From Hysterangium stoloniferum (lineage: Eukaryota > Basidiomycota > Agaricomycetes > Hysterangiales > Hysterangiaceae), in assembly GCA_015178975.1 (NCBI GenBank), contig WHVD01000011.1, forward strand, positions 1,396,785 through 1,460,784: a DNA stretch of 64,000 nt, given 5' to 3'. The position numbers and the translations under genes were made by a program. The first letter of the stretch is position 1. Every line of letters begins with the position of its first letter. The notes beneath the pieces were generated by a model that had not been told where the DNA came from, made no database searches, and worked only from the letters and a program-made list of their open reading frames with translations. Shown in pieces: positions 21,761 through 33,649 of this stretch.

Positions 21761-24572
21761 CTAGATATCAGCCAAAATTCCCGCAACAACGCCATACATC
21801 TTCCCGTCCCTAATCGCCTCGTATATTAACGAGACATCTCTGCCCACACCAGGCTCGCCATCCACACCTCCATGTGAGAAGCGCCTCAAGTTTTCAAGGC
21901 CATGCATACGAATGCCAAGCGTCAAACGCACGTACTCGTAAACTGCGCGCGTTCGGCCCATCAAAGACGCGGCAGGCGCATCCATGTTCACACCGGGGAG
22001 TGTGGACTGCGCGACGTGGGAGGTATCCAAGAATTCTCTTTGGAGTTCGGCTATTAAGCTCGTGGCTTTGGATGCGAAAGACACCCGGAACGCATTGAGA
22101 CTGCTGAGAAGAGAGTGGGCGCTCTGGTCCGACGTGGCTGAGAGCGTTTCCAGCATGGGCGGAATCGCCGCGGCGGCCACAGTGTCAAAACGGGCCTTAG
22201 GATCCATAGTGGCAGTCGCATTCATAGATGCCAGGATGGCGGGTAACAATTTTGCGTGCAATGCATCAACCGTAGACTTGTCACGGTCTGTACAAAGCGG
22301 AGAAATGTGCGTATGGAGCTCGTCCGTTAAAAGTTGCGACAGGGAGGCGTTAAATTGCTTCTGAAATGCGCGTAGGTCAAGCGCTTGACAGAGAACATAG
22401 AGATAAGATGCAATGAGCTGGATAAGTCCCGTCAGAATTCCATAACAACTGCAGGAGAAAGATGGACTGACCATGTTGAGCACTTCCAGGGCTTGGAGAG
22501 TAGCACGACCAGAAATGAGTGCCAATGAACTCGCATACATATCAGCAATTGCAATCCTGACGAAATACAGTACTCACTTGACGGACTGATTATGCATTTC
22601 CGCACTTTGTACATTTGTTGCAACATTCCCGGCTAGCCAGCCAAGCTCACTAACGTAGGACGCCATTGCAATATCCATACCCTTAGCATGATAATTTAAG
22701 CTGGGATCAGTGGCAGCAACGCTGGGAGGAAGACCACGGTTATAAGCAGGGTTGAGAATTTCTGTTGCTTGTGCGAATAGGAGCTTGCCAAGAAGGAAGA
22801 TAGCCAGCCGGGTCTTCTCAAACGCCGTGGTGAGAGCGAGGGCTTGGAAATTTCCTCCGTGGTGAACCCGCTCAGCTTGAGGGTTGAAAAGGGGATTATC
22901 TGTGGCTGTACGGACGGTGAGGGGGGATTGTTAACAGTTGTGAGTCAACGACGGAGGAACATACTAGAATTAATCTCTATCCCAACTGTGCGCACAGCGC
23001 TGAGAACATCTTCGATGAGTGGACCGATCCATTGTGGCGCCGTGCGTAAGGAATACCGGTCTTGCCGCAGCTCGCCACGGTCCTGGTCGATCGTCACCTC
23101 ATCAAAATGCGCCTTCTCGGAGACGGCGAAACCAGATGATGAAAGGAGAGCAAATATCGTAGTGGACGCTTCCATCTGCCATGATGGAATAGAATCAGAC
23201 ACCCGACTCGAAAAACAAAATTGCAACTTACCTGGCCAGGGTGGGGTCGCACTTCACTAATGAATGAAGCATAGTTAGCTTGAGTGCCAAGAAGAGCCTC
23301 CGTACCCATCGCCGTACATATCTGTTGAATTCGTTTTGTGGTGAAATAGATGCCTTGGATTAGGAACGGTGAAGACAAACCTCTGCAAGTACGATGGCGC
23401 CAATGCTTTCGTAAGCAACTAGAGAACCTACGCTAGCGGAGAAGCTCGTGCCATTCAGGATGCCCAAATGTTCTTTATCTATCTGTAGTACATATTTCAT
23501 GGGATGTAAGATAGTGTTACATGTAACGTGCAAGTTCAGAATTTCCTACCAATTTGATGGGGTCGAGGCCATATAATGGAAGTGCCTCTGACGCAGGAAG
23601 AGTTTTGCGAGGAGTATTCTTGGATGCAGGGCAGCGAACAAAAATATTAGAGAATCCCATCAAGGCACCTGCAACATATGACAGCGGAGAAAGGTCTGGG
23701 TCATGTTAGAGGGATGCATAATGACATAATTAATGGTAGGGCACCTCCAGACGCGCTGATGCTACCCCTGAGGGGAACTACCTGGTTTATAAAGTGAGAA
23801 TGGAACTCAAAACATGTGAATGTCCACTTCAACGTACTGGAACTAGGTGTTTATTAAATAATTTTACCATACTTTCTACCAATACCCAACGAATGGCGGA
23901 ATGGCCCCTAACGAGAGAGTTGGTACGGACGACGATTGCACCTCGTACCCATGCTGCGGGCATGCTAGTTGCAGACGGGGGCGTCAGGGGGGAAGCAGAA
24001 GAGCCGTCGGCCTCACTTGGATCTTCATTATCCAAATCGGACGGTAGGATTCCAATGTGCTGGTGCTGAAGCAAGGACAGTCCAAGAGCATCATGTTTAT
24101 CGGTACGAGTGTCCGCTGTTAAGTTGTGGTTACTAGGAATGCATAACGAGACAGAGATGTGGAACAAACCACTCCCGCCATAGCCGGTGCTAACGCCGTA
24201 TATGCTCTTGCCTGCCGCTAATTTGCTTTCAAGAAGTTGCCGGGAACTTTCGACATGGGCGCGGATGCTTGGGTCGGTAGAAAGTTCCACACGGGACTGC
24301 GCGTAGCGTGCAGCTGCCACTACGGCCGGTACAGATAGAGTTTTACCATCAATCTCAATGACTTTGCCAGATCTAAGAAAGCTTTTGAGAAAGTACGAGG
24401 TATATATGCGGGCTACAAACCTGTGGTGCTCTAATTGAGCATGGAATTGTAGAAATACATCCAGCAAAGGTGTCTTGGAAGGCAAAACTACAGAGGGTTT
24501 TTCTGGCACGTTGTGCGAAGAGTTGTAGGGTGGAACCAAGCGATTTTCTGGAGGGTTGTTGAGAATTGTCAT
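21761..24572 (-). CDS. Phenylalanine (possibly phenylalanine/tyrosine) ammonia-lyase
   Basis: Deaminates L-phenylalanine to trans-cinnamate, feeding phenylpropanoid catabolism and synthesis in the cytosol. The gene reads as 11 exons: 24572-24421, 24372-24170, 24115-23838, 23781-23745, 23695-23550, 23482-23381, 23321-23232, 23175-22965, 22905-22578, 22529-22472, 22417-21761. The introns are 48-67 bp, all GT-AG, and encode about 753 aa. Visible signatures are [10 protein letters not shown] (Tyr115), the MIO-forming Ala221-Ser222-Gly223 within GSISASGDLSPLSY, NPLFNPQ and [10 protein letters not shown]. His136-Gln137 sits where the dual-specificity Rhodotorula enzyme has His-Gln (plant PALs have Phe-Leu), so tyrosine use is possible. 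The start is the first ATG, followed by a typical divergent N-terminus. All frames join, so it appears functional. Expression is usually substrate-induced in fungi; nothing here shows the control. Confidence 0.95.
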
Positions 24573-25588
24573 AATTGAAGAAAGAGGGGTATGTAAAGCA
24601 TCCGAAAAGCTTGAACCTCCTTATAATAAAGAACAAGACCCGAGCCGAGAGTAACTCGACGACAAAACCCCGAATTATTCATGAAGTTTACACCCGTTGC
24701 CTCACGTGTATGTAGTAGATCCGAGCAAACTTCGAGGATACACGTAAACCTCCTGGGCTCTCGTGCTTCATCGAGATCCGAGACCTCACCATGTAGGGAA
24801 AATCCATGAAGTTCCGTTCACACACAAGCAAATAATAACGGGTTATACCATATTAAACGCAGAATCTGCCGGAGTGTCCGAAGACTTGTTTTCGGGCCAC
24901 AGGGTGGGAATACTTTTATGCAACACATGATTGCCGGAGAACCCACAAGTAAGTGTGGGGTTCCCCAGCCGCCGGAGCCGAGTTTGGCCAAGGCATAGGT
25001 TCCAATCGCCTGCTCCTGACATGAGCCAGTGAAAAACGGATTGTGGGGAGCCGCTTTGCTATGGTGACCCCACCTAGTCATCGTTACATGGAAAAACTTT
25101 GGTAACGAAGATCTCTGAAATAGTTCTGACCTTGGTTTGACCGCTAAAGACGCTCAACTCCAGGTAAAAAACAAGGCCGTACAAGTCACGTTGACGTATT
25201 CCGAAGAAAGAGCGCTTATCGCATTATATAATACTCTCAATGCACGCTTATTTCCATTAAGGTACACATTAAGTCCCCTTAAGTCAATTTTAAATTTTCC
25301 GCGCATATATATGTAAAACATTCCTTTGCAATATTCTTCCTGCACTTATCTTGATTGTTTTTGTTGGAAACACATTATATACTATAATTAGTTTGTGTTT
25401 ATATGTAGCATAGTAATTGGCAGTGAGTCGAATCCTATTATTCGGTTGACCAGGCGCTGCTTCGAACCTAGCATTCTAGAAGTCATATTTGCAGTTAATA
25501 AAATATCAGCCTGATATCTATAGGAGGCCAGCCTAATATTAGCAGTTTGCTGGTAAATTAATACTATTTTGCAGCTAGGAGTTTGCGT
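24573..25588. other. Intergenic region between PAL and coiled-coil gene
   Basis: Divergent upstream regions of two genes. Two short minus-strand open frames (24818-25081, 25154-25345) have no recognised domain. A near-B-box sequence at about 24987 was tested for a tRNA and does not fold as one. Confidence 0.5.
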
Positions 25589-27552
25589 ATGAGCGGGGTT
25601 TCAAAACTGCAAGTTTTGTTTGAGCTCTCCCTTATGCCAGCAGATTACGAGAAGATTATCCACAAGCACCCCGAGTCATATACTGCTCAAATCATCACTC
25701 TCGATGCACACTGCTCCAACCTCAATGCCCGCCTTGTCGCTACCCTGGACGCACTCGACGATTTACAACGCAGTCATCATTTCGAGATTGAGCAACTTTC
25801 CCAACGCGTAAATACACTACAGGCACGATCTCGGATCCTGAAAACGCGTGCAAAACTGGCCGAAGCTGAACGTGACGGACTGAAAGAAGGTGTGGATAGA
25901 CTGCTTGAGAAAGGTGGGAGGATCATTATATCTCCTGGGAGGAGACGTTGGATATCATGGACGACTGCTTATACCTTTTCTTGCATGTATTTTATTTCTA
26001 GTCGAAATTGCGAATGACTATCGCATTTTGCCCCGTTCTCGAATTCATGTTCCATACCCTTTAGGTCTCTTTCTTTCCAAGTTTCATGCTGCTCTCTCGT
26101 TTGCTCATTATGCGCAAAGAGCCAATCATTACAGACTCACGTCTCACGTCACAGCAGATACACCATCCCAACAGTCAAGATGCATTCATCAACTCTCTCA
26201 TTACCACCCTCACGAATCAGCTTACAGCTTCTAAAGCTGAATTCGCTGAACTCAAATGTGCCTCAGATGCACGGGTAAGATCCTTACATCTATGTTCTCT
26301 CCGGATCTTCTACTTCATGTGTACCAGATTGCAATTCTCGAGGCTCGAGTTGCTCGCCGTGAGGCCGAACTGCACGCTTACCGACCATGCCCGTGTTCGT
26401 GTCATCCACATGGTCCGTCCGAATGTGACGTCGAACGCTCTTCTGGCTCGACAAAGGATAATTCACACGCGGCGGCAGCACAATTGCCAGAACAGCGGGT
26501 CCCTGCTTCATTCTCTAAGGATCAGGTGGTAGAGATTCTACACGAGACCGCTGTTCGTCATCGCGTACTGCAAGCTGACGTTGAAGGACTGGTGTGCAAG
26601 GTGGTCCTATTTCCAATGATTTATCGCAATATTCACAATCAGTACTACTTGTAGTTGGATTTTGCACGTTCTACGGCCAACAAAGCCCGTACCACTAATG
26701 ACGAAAGTCATGAAAGACCGACGACCGAGAATCTTGCTCAAGCCCAGGAGAAACTTTCCAGGCCTAACGTGGCTTCTATAATATCCATCTCAAGTTCTCG
26801 TCCCCAGCCAACCGTTCCAACTCTAGGTGCTATATTGGGCATTGATCGACGTCTTTCCAATGTAGAACAAGATACAAATGACTTGCGCGCAGAGCGAGAT
26901 AACATTGCTGCGGTTTTATGTGGGGAGGATCGACTAAAGGGCATTTTGTTAATCGAAGAAGAATGTCTTCGGTATGGTGCTTTTCTTCCAACATTTAAAT
27001 GTCTATAATTTCGCCACTTCTTTTAACAGTCTTCGTAAAACGGAACGTACCCTTCGCCAACAGTTACTCCTTGCATCTACGGCTGAGCAAGATCTTAAAG
27101 CACTCGTCGAGAAATTACAAAGGAAAATCGAAGACCGCCTTGTACGTCTTAAAGTACCTCAAAATTGACGTTTACTGATGGTGAATCCTGGCTTGTAGCA
27201 TGACTCGGAGTCGGGTGATGAGGGAACAACCGGTATGGAACCTGACAATGGCACCGATCCAATAGATCCTCCCGATGCGGAAGATGACACTGCAAGACCC
27301 TCGCATATTTGCGAGCCCCATACTACACCTATGGTGTCCTCTCTGCTGCCTGAGGCAACATTCCATGAGAATAAGACACCGTTTGATACGGTGTCCGCTT
27401 CGCATGCCATCCAAACTACTCGTCTTGCCCGAATAGAGTCCGATCTCGAGGACGCCCGTGCCGATGTGGAGTCCAAGGAACGCACTATAGATTCCTTAAA
27501 GGCTCAGCTTGCTGTGCTCAAACGAGCAGTAGCCCTACAGCCTGGAGGATGA
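25589..27552 (+). CDS. Coiled-coil protein, hypothetical
   Basis: A spliced gene of unknown function. Clear exon joins: an exon ending at DAR|GTAAGA (about 26275) joins IAILEARVARR after ACCAG at 26330; an exon ending GLVCK (26598) joins LDFARS at about 26655; CLR at about 26970 joins LRKTERTLRQ at about 27030; and RLK at about 27151 joins HDSESGDEG at about 27195. It ends with a TGA at 27550. The product is rich in heptad-like Leu/Glu/Arg segments (SNLNARLVATLDALDDLQRS, TLRQQLLLASTAEQDLKALV, DLEDARADVESKERTIDSLK), separated by a Cys/His patch (CPCSCHPHG) and an acidic loop. The start is either ATG 25589 or ATG 25634, and the second is better conserved in style. The join around 25912-26150 is not certain. 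No enzymatic motif. It may be a scaffold or cytoskeletal protein. Confidence 0.7.
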
Positions 27553-28571
27553 TCATCAATAATATAATAAAACCTTCAAGGTACACTGTTTCGGTGTTGT
27601 TTTGTCTGTCTGTTTTGACTGTCTTGTCTTCGACAGAGCTATTTCTCCAGCCGAAAATACGTCATTGGCCAATTTTGTGGGACGAGTTCTCTTTGATCCT
27701 CGTTAGACGCTAAACGTCTATCTAACCCTATCATCAAGAGAGTCTATAGACTTTTTAACCGCAAGATGCCTTGGCGGCGTCCTATATCCAACAGGATCAC
27801 CCGAAATTTTGATATACTGACTGCCAAAATTGTGACGGTCTCTACCTCCCTTTCTTTGAATTGATTATTTATCGCTAACCGACGCTTCGATGTTTGTACA
27901 TGTTCAGTCTGTCTTGTGTACATTGTATCAGTGATATAAAAAAGTGGGGTAGCCCGACCGGCTACAAACGTTTCAGTATTTATTTGGACATGTTTATTGA
28001 CAAAAGAATAACTATCAACCAATCCAGAACAATTAACCAAGTGAAAACCTAAACAGGGTTACATAGTAGTACAGGGGTCATATATATGATATTGGCATGC
28101 ATTGGGGATCAAATGGAATCGGCGTGATGATGCAGGAATGAAAAGTGGGGCTAGCATGAGATGGTTCCCGGACAATGACCAGGCTTACCAGAATAATGAC
28201 ATTTAAGCCATGTATAATGAAAAACAAGAGAGTAGAAAACAGAACGAGTGGGATTGATGATGATGGGAATGTATCGATGACGGGTTGGCGAGTTCCGGAC
28301 TATATCCTAGTCGAACAACACGAAAAAAAATGTTGCATGCTTGAGGCCTTAGGATGCAGCGCTGACGCCGGCGTGGCTGCGCTTTTTGCCCAAGAACACA
28401 AAAAGCGACAGTACGAGTGATACTTTGGTGTCGCGCGCAGGAAGGAAAATAACGGAATGTCAACGACGCATCTATTGATCCAGGAGAGTAAGTCAAGAAT
28501 GACGGGGACAAAATAAAATATATACGTGCCAGGACTCAAACCATTGACACGCCACAGTATGCAAGTCCCGG
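27553..28571. other. Intergenic region between convergent genes
   Basis: Holds the 3' ends of the coiled-coil gene (plus) and the G-alpha gene (minus). An 81-codon plus frame at 28175-28420 and its minus-strand counterpart show no domain. Part is probably 3' UTR. Confidence 0.5.
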
Positions 28572-29965
28572 TTATAGAATACCGGAATCCTTCAGGGCAT
28601 TTTGCAAAATAGTCTCCTTAACAGCGGCAAATACTAATCTTACATTGCCGGTATCTGTTGCCTGGGTTAAACTTAAGACAATATGCATAAGCACATACAT
28701 ATTGACGGACACCAACGAAGGGTCATTAACTCACTGTGGATATACGCTTAATCTTGCTCGGTTCTTCTGCATGAACCGCCAGAGGATATATTTGGCAGCC
28801 TTGTTGATATCAGCACCACCAGTGTATTCTTGAAAATATTTTTCTAGTGGAATCTTCGGCAGTTTCTGCTTGAAGACGTCGATTTTATTTAAAAACAGAA
28901 TTATTGATGTCCGAAGAAACCATCGACTGTTTATCACTGATTCGAAAAGATCCAAAGATTCGATCATTCGATTCTGCACAAAGCATCAATACGGTACTAG
29001 TGGATAAAGCAGAAACATACTTGTCGACTTTCCTCCAAAAGCACCTGATCGTACTCACTGAGAGCAGTACAGAAGATGATCGAAGTAACCGATTCGAAGC
29101 AGTGGATCCATTTCTTGCGTTCTGAACGTTGACCGCCCACGTCAAACATGTGTATCGAGAGCTGCATATTGTGATCGGCATTAAACCAAGCGCCACTTCA
29201 CGATGTAGACTATTACTTGCCTGACCCATGTAGAACTTCGTTTCTGTAATACCTGATGTCTTCTTTCGTGCTCTCAATACATCCATTTCTGTAGGCACGA
29301 ATTCGGGCTCGCCTATTCGCATCACTTCATCAAAAAAGCTAAAACAAGTAAACACTAGTTTTAAGTCGTGGCCTTTAGAGTAATAACTCACTAAGCTGCG
29401 GAATCCATGAGATAAAACTCAGAAGATTTTTCTAGTATATCAGCAATAACGGCATCCTTCCACATCTCATGTATAGCCTGAGTTATTTCTGGTGATAAGC
29501 GGAAAGCGGGGTCTTCTTCCACTTGGTAGTTGATAATGAGCTGTGGATGACCCTGTGACACACAGACCATTTAGAAAACACATTCCAATGCACCGCTTCA
29601 GCGCATACCTTGCAGGACTCATTTACTGGGGATTTACCCATCTTATTCATCTGCTTCACAATCGCCTGTGCAGATTCGACAAGATTGTCATATACGACAA
29701 TACGATACGCGACGAGTTCATCTCGGTTATAACCATTCTGGTGGATAATTTTCATCTGCTTCACAATTGTTGACTTTCCCGACTCGCCGGATCCTACAGA
29801 AAGAACATTACTATAAGGACAAAGGGAAAGTGGCGGGCGTAACGAACCCAAAAGCAGGATCTTGCATTCCTTCTTAGATCGTCTATTATCCTCTTCAATC
29901 ATTCTATCGATCTGGTCTGAACGTTCTCTGCCAGTCCTATTTGGTGCACTCTGGCATGCGCCCAT
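28572..29965 (-). CDS. Heterotrimeric G-protein alpha subunit, fungal group III (G-alpha-s-like)
   Basis: A GTP-binding signal transducer at the plasma membrane, coupling receptors to adenylate cyclase and cAMP in this fungal group. Seven exons: 29965-29848, 29793-29609, 29552-29392, 29338-29221, 29161-29021, 28973-28735, 28671-28572. They give exactly 353 aa, the usual family length. Visible: N-terminal MGACQS (Gly2 myristoylation, Cys palmitoylation), P-loop GSGESGKS at 40-47, switch [12 protein letters not shown] with catalytic Arg179, [12 protein letters not shown] with Gln205, NKID at 270-273 and TQATDT at 323-328. The C-terminus ends KDSGIL. TQATDT (not TCATDT) and the DSGIL tail, with no Cys four from the end, place it in group III rather than the Gi-like group I. 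Intron 4 uses a GC donor (GCAAGT at 29220). Confidence 0.96.
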
Positions 29966-31196
29966 GGCTCGAAGAGATCCAACTGCAGTCTGGCGATCGG
30001 AGAATATCTAGGGGTAGATAATGGGAGGGATAAGGCCTGGAATGGTCGATACAACGTAGACGATACAATCAGGACGGGTTTGCTAGTGAAGAGACGGACG
30101 TGGTGGAGTGCAGTGCGGATGGAGATGCACCCGAGATGCAGTCAGGTACGTTAGAACTCCGACTCGGCATCTGATTTCGTTGGGATGCTTCCGTATTTCC
30201 CTGCCTTTGATATTCGTCATTAAAGGTTTTTTTTTTTCGACCCGTTGCTTCTTGCACATCTGCGAGATAGCTCAAGAGGTCTGTTGAACATCTTCAAGTG
30301 TGAAATTCTGCAGTACTACTCGAGCTCACTGTAATCGTGCGGCTATGCGGCCTCCTTTGCCGACACACCTCGCATACTTGACAGTATCCCCTAACTCTGT
30401 ACTTATTAGGTCATATGTATCTGGTGGTCTTCGACAATTTCGCAAACTCGTAAGTGTCTCGCTTCCCCCTCCGTGTCACTTTTTATGTACCAAATAGAAT
30501 GTATATTGGACATATACTAGATACGCGGTGGTGGAGTCCTAGATGTTATATTTCTAAGTACTGTGTATTATGTGCAAATGAAATATAAATTCCCAAAAGT
30601 AAATCCTGGAGACAATTTCAACTTGATACTAGCAGACATTTTATGATCATTTTAGAAGATACTATATTCTAGCTTCCCAGAACATGATATATGACCAAGC
30701 GAGACAAAAATGTTAATGTACAGGGGGGGGGGGGGAATGTAAGTTTTGTGGCCTATTCTACCGGCTGTCATGCAATCTTCAACAACTGGGCACAGGTACC
30801 ATCGATATCCTCATCATTGGCAGGTGTTTATCAACAACGACAGATTCCGCAACTCCCGTCTGGGGATAGAGTGTCGTAGGCAAAAAACACGCTCAAGTTC
30901 TGCCTGCCGGCTTAGCCGGCAACTGCCCTGGCAAAGCTTTGGCAAATACGCAACAATACATTGAGGCGGTATAGTTTGCATATAATAAGCGTTAATTACA
31001 TAAGTATATAATATCCAAAATCCCTGTCTACTCATTTTATCGTTCGCAGTTGCAGCACCAAAGTGGGTAAGCGCCGGTCGTATGTTTCAAAGATCGTCAT
31101 GACGGTACACCATGCCGAAAAAGTAGAAATATACAAGGCAACAGAGGAAGTGAAAAATACACTCAAATAAATAGGTGGTCTGTCAGGTCAAATATT
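29966..31196. other. G-alpha upstream region, poly-G run
   Basis: The G-alpha 5' flank contains CT-rich stretches and a poly-T run at about 30227. A run of 13 G lies at about 30723-30735. No further gene recognised. Short frames at 30069-30275 and 30691-31035 carry no motif. Confidence 0.45.
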
Positions 31197-32765
31197 TGTT
31201 AGAATATAGGGTTGTGCGAGCACGTACAAGGTTAAGTAGTATAGTTTTCTTGTATTTTCCTACGAGACACAGGTCAAACGAAAATTATATGCATCTTTGG
31301 TTATGATTCTTATGAGCTTCGAGCATGATTTCAACACGAACGGATCCTGTCCTTTCAAGTGGGTCAGTAAAATATTCACTTCGTTGTCATTGTTGTCACC
31401 GGCTCTCGTTCCCGCTGTCAACTCGACCTCTCAGACGCTGCTGGAGTCTTTGACGTGTTGTTCGTTGCACGGAAGAAAAGCCGCTTAGTCGGAGTGCAGA
31501 TCAACAGTCCTCTCGTTGCCGAGGCAGAAGAAAGCTTGCATAGCCTCTAAACCTGCAAAAGAAGGCCTGCAACGTGGCTAAACTTGTAGAGAATCGATCG
31601 TGGTGCCGTTATGCTACATACAAGATCGTTATCGAGATGGTTGCAGATTTCGAGAAAGTCCTCCGGGAGTCTTCCGGACTCTAGGGGCAGAGGAACGATC
31701 GAAGGAGTGCCTTGAGCGGGCCACCTGATGCTTTTTGAGCCGAAGAACTGTCAAAGGAGTGCCGCTAGAGTGCCTCCTGATGATTGTTGATGTTTCTAGA
31801 AGAATCGAAGAATTTAGGATTCATAGATGATTTTCCGAACGATTCAGAGGGGTGTGGGGAAGATATTGTTGCCGGGAGGGTCGATCTTCGGAAAGTTTAG
31901 AGAAGTTTCGGAGATTTTGAATGCGGAAAATTCGTGTGCTGGTGTGCCACACCCCCGCAGTTTTTCCTGTTGATGTCGAAATTTGATGCCCATGTCCTTT
32001 GACAGTCGCCCCCGAGTTTTCACATACTGTCGCCCACGTTTTGGAACCATCGCTATCACCATTTCCATGCCGACTCAATCGCTGTTGTCGCCGCTGTATT
32101 TTTCTCGTTGCTGGTACATTTTGGGATTTTTCTACTGATGCCGCCGTGTTTTACCGCCATCGCCTTTTCTTTTCACTATCGCCGCGTTTTCCACTTGTCT
32201 TTACATTTCTTCACTCGCCGATCTATTCTGGTTGGTACGCTTTAATTGTCGCACCATGTTCGATTCGCCGCCGCTACCAAGTTATCGTGATAGCTTTCAC
32301 TTGTCGTTTCATCCTAGTTGGAGCTCACCCCCCCCCCCCTCCCCTCCCCGACTCTCAAATTGTTTTGATTTTCTGCTGTTAATCAATGCCTGCATGTCGG
32401 AGCTGGAAAATGGAAGACCGGGAGACTTTGTTGGTTGAGGGAGTGCATTTTTCTTTTATATTGTTTTTAATTGAAAGACTTCTAGATTTCAAGGAGTGCT
32501 TTGGGCACCTTGTTTTGCTCGAGGGAGCGTGTTAGAATATAGGGCTGTGCGGGTATGCACAAGGTGCTACACCGGCATTTTGCTGCCCAATTATTTAGCT
32601 TAACACTTTGTTGCCACATGGCTATTGTTCTCGAGGCGTATATGAGTAGTATAGTTTTCTTGTACTTACGCTATCCATTTGCCTCCTACGATACATAGAG
32701 GTCAAATGGAAATTGTGTTCATATTTGGTTATGATTCTTATGAGTTTCGAAAATTGATTTTAACA
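31197..32765 (+). mobile_element. TRIM-like non-autonomous LTR element, family H
   Basis: Left LTR 31197-31335 and right LTR 32530-32765 share TGTTAGAATATAGGG, GTAGTATAGTTTTCTTGTA and TTGGTTATGATTCTTATGAG, and both end CAACA or TAACA. The left LTR lacks about 95 bp present in the right one. Flanks ATATT and AGATT agree at four of five. CGAGGGAGCG precedes the right LTR as a short polypurine tract. The 1.2-kb interior has no gag or pol and includes a C-rich run at 32328-32350. A solo LTR of the family lies at 16795. Confidence 0.68.
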
Positions 32766-33148
32766 AGATTATGATAAATGTAATTACATAACAAATGTCC
32801 GGGACCTGACCAGACTCCGGGACACAAATCTTCAATCTTGGAATATGTTTTAAAATTCATGGAATATATAAAATATTTCCAATATTCAAAGTTTTGAACG
32901 TGTGTCAGAAATGTAATATATCCTAATGAATTCTCCAAGTACTTTCCAAATCGAATTATATAACATTTTGGCAGCATTCTCAACACTGGACTTCTGTACA
33001 GTTACACTATACGCTTCGTTTTGGGTCTGCTTACCCTTGTTTTTTCAAAACCATACTGCACTCTAGCGTTGTTCTTGGTTTCTTCCCGTCGTCTCTTAAA
33101 GACAATAGTACACTCTTGCTGCCTTAGTATCTACCTATTATTTTGAGC
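32766..33148. other. AT-rich intergenic DNA
   Basis: AT-rich left half, then CT-rich sequence ahead of the ATG at 33149 that could be a promoter. No gene seen. Confidence 0.4.
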
Positions 33149-33535
33149 ATGTTATTCCGAGTCACCTACAGCACCTCGGCAGCTCTGCTTGGTGCAACTC
33201 TCAGCAGTGTTTACTTCGCTGCCCAGTTTACACCTATCCCTGCCCTCCAGCCGGCTCTCGGGGCAGTCATACGGATTATTGACATATGTCAACCCCAAGA
33301 GGGAAGCAATTTTGCACGAATTGTGGAAGGATCCACTGCGTGAGTCGTGCGTTCCGTGACTGCCTCTCAGTATTAGACTGTCGATGACACACAGCCACCT
33401 CCAAGAGGTGTTCATGGTGATATCCAGCTATGCCGATCTCTCACGATGGCACCAGGTCCTGTGCCATGCAAAAATATCCTCGGATATTGTGCGATGTCAC
33501 CAGAAGCTCGACGTCTGCTGCACAGAATTCCAGGT
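33149..33535 (+). pseudogene. 5' part of a host gene with helical N-terminal domain, truncated by retroelement
   Basis: Exon 1 from ATG 33149 (MLFRVTYSTSAALLGATL, then PALQPALGAVIRIIDIC) ends at the donor GTGAGT near 33340. A second exon, roughly 33394-33533, reads VISSYADLSRWHQVL and SSDIVRCHQKLDVCC and ends EFQ before GTGGGC. The pattern (LQP.LGA...I..IC then RW..L....I...I..CH.KLD) resembles the four-helix N-terminal domain widespread in Agaricomycete NLR-like and kinase-like proteins (MLKL-type). That assignment is from memory and tentative. From about 33650 the sequence is chromovirus, so the gene is broken or only its start remains. Confidence 0.38.
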
Positions 33536-33649
33536 GGGCTCCTTTCCCAGACGTACCAAGCGCCTCAGGTTGACCAGAAAATGTCGATGCACAGATACGG
33601 TTCAATATGCAACTGCTCCAGTGATAAATCTGCTTCTCGCTGTGTAAAA

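Noticed and set aside
24940..25020. Possible tRNA (B-box-like GGTTCCAATCGCC)
   Set aside because: No matching acceptor, D or anticodon stems can be drawn around it.
28175..28420. 81-codon frame between the coiled-coil and G-alpha genes
   Set aside because: No domain, and it lies in the likely 3' UTR region of the G-alpha gene; not enough to call a gene.
32325..32352. C-rich run as a functional regulatory element
   Set aside because: A simple homopolymer-like tract within a TRIM interior; similar G runs occur at 9580 and 30723 with no shared context.
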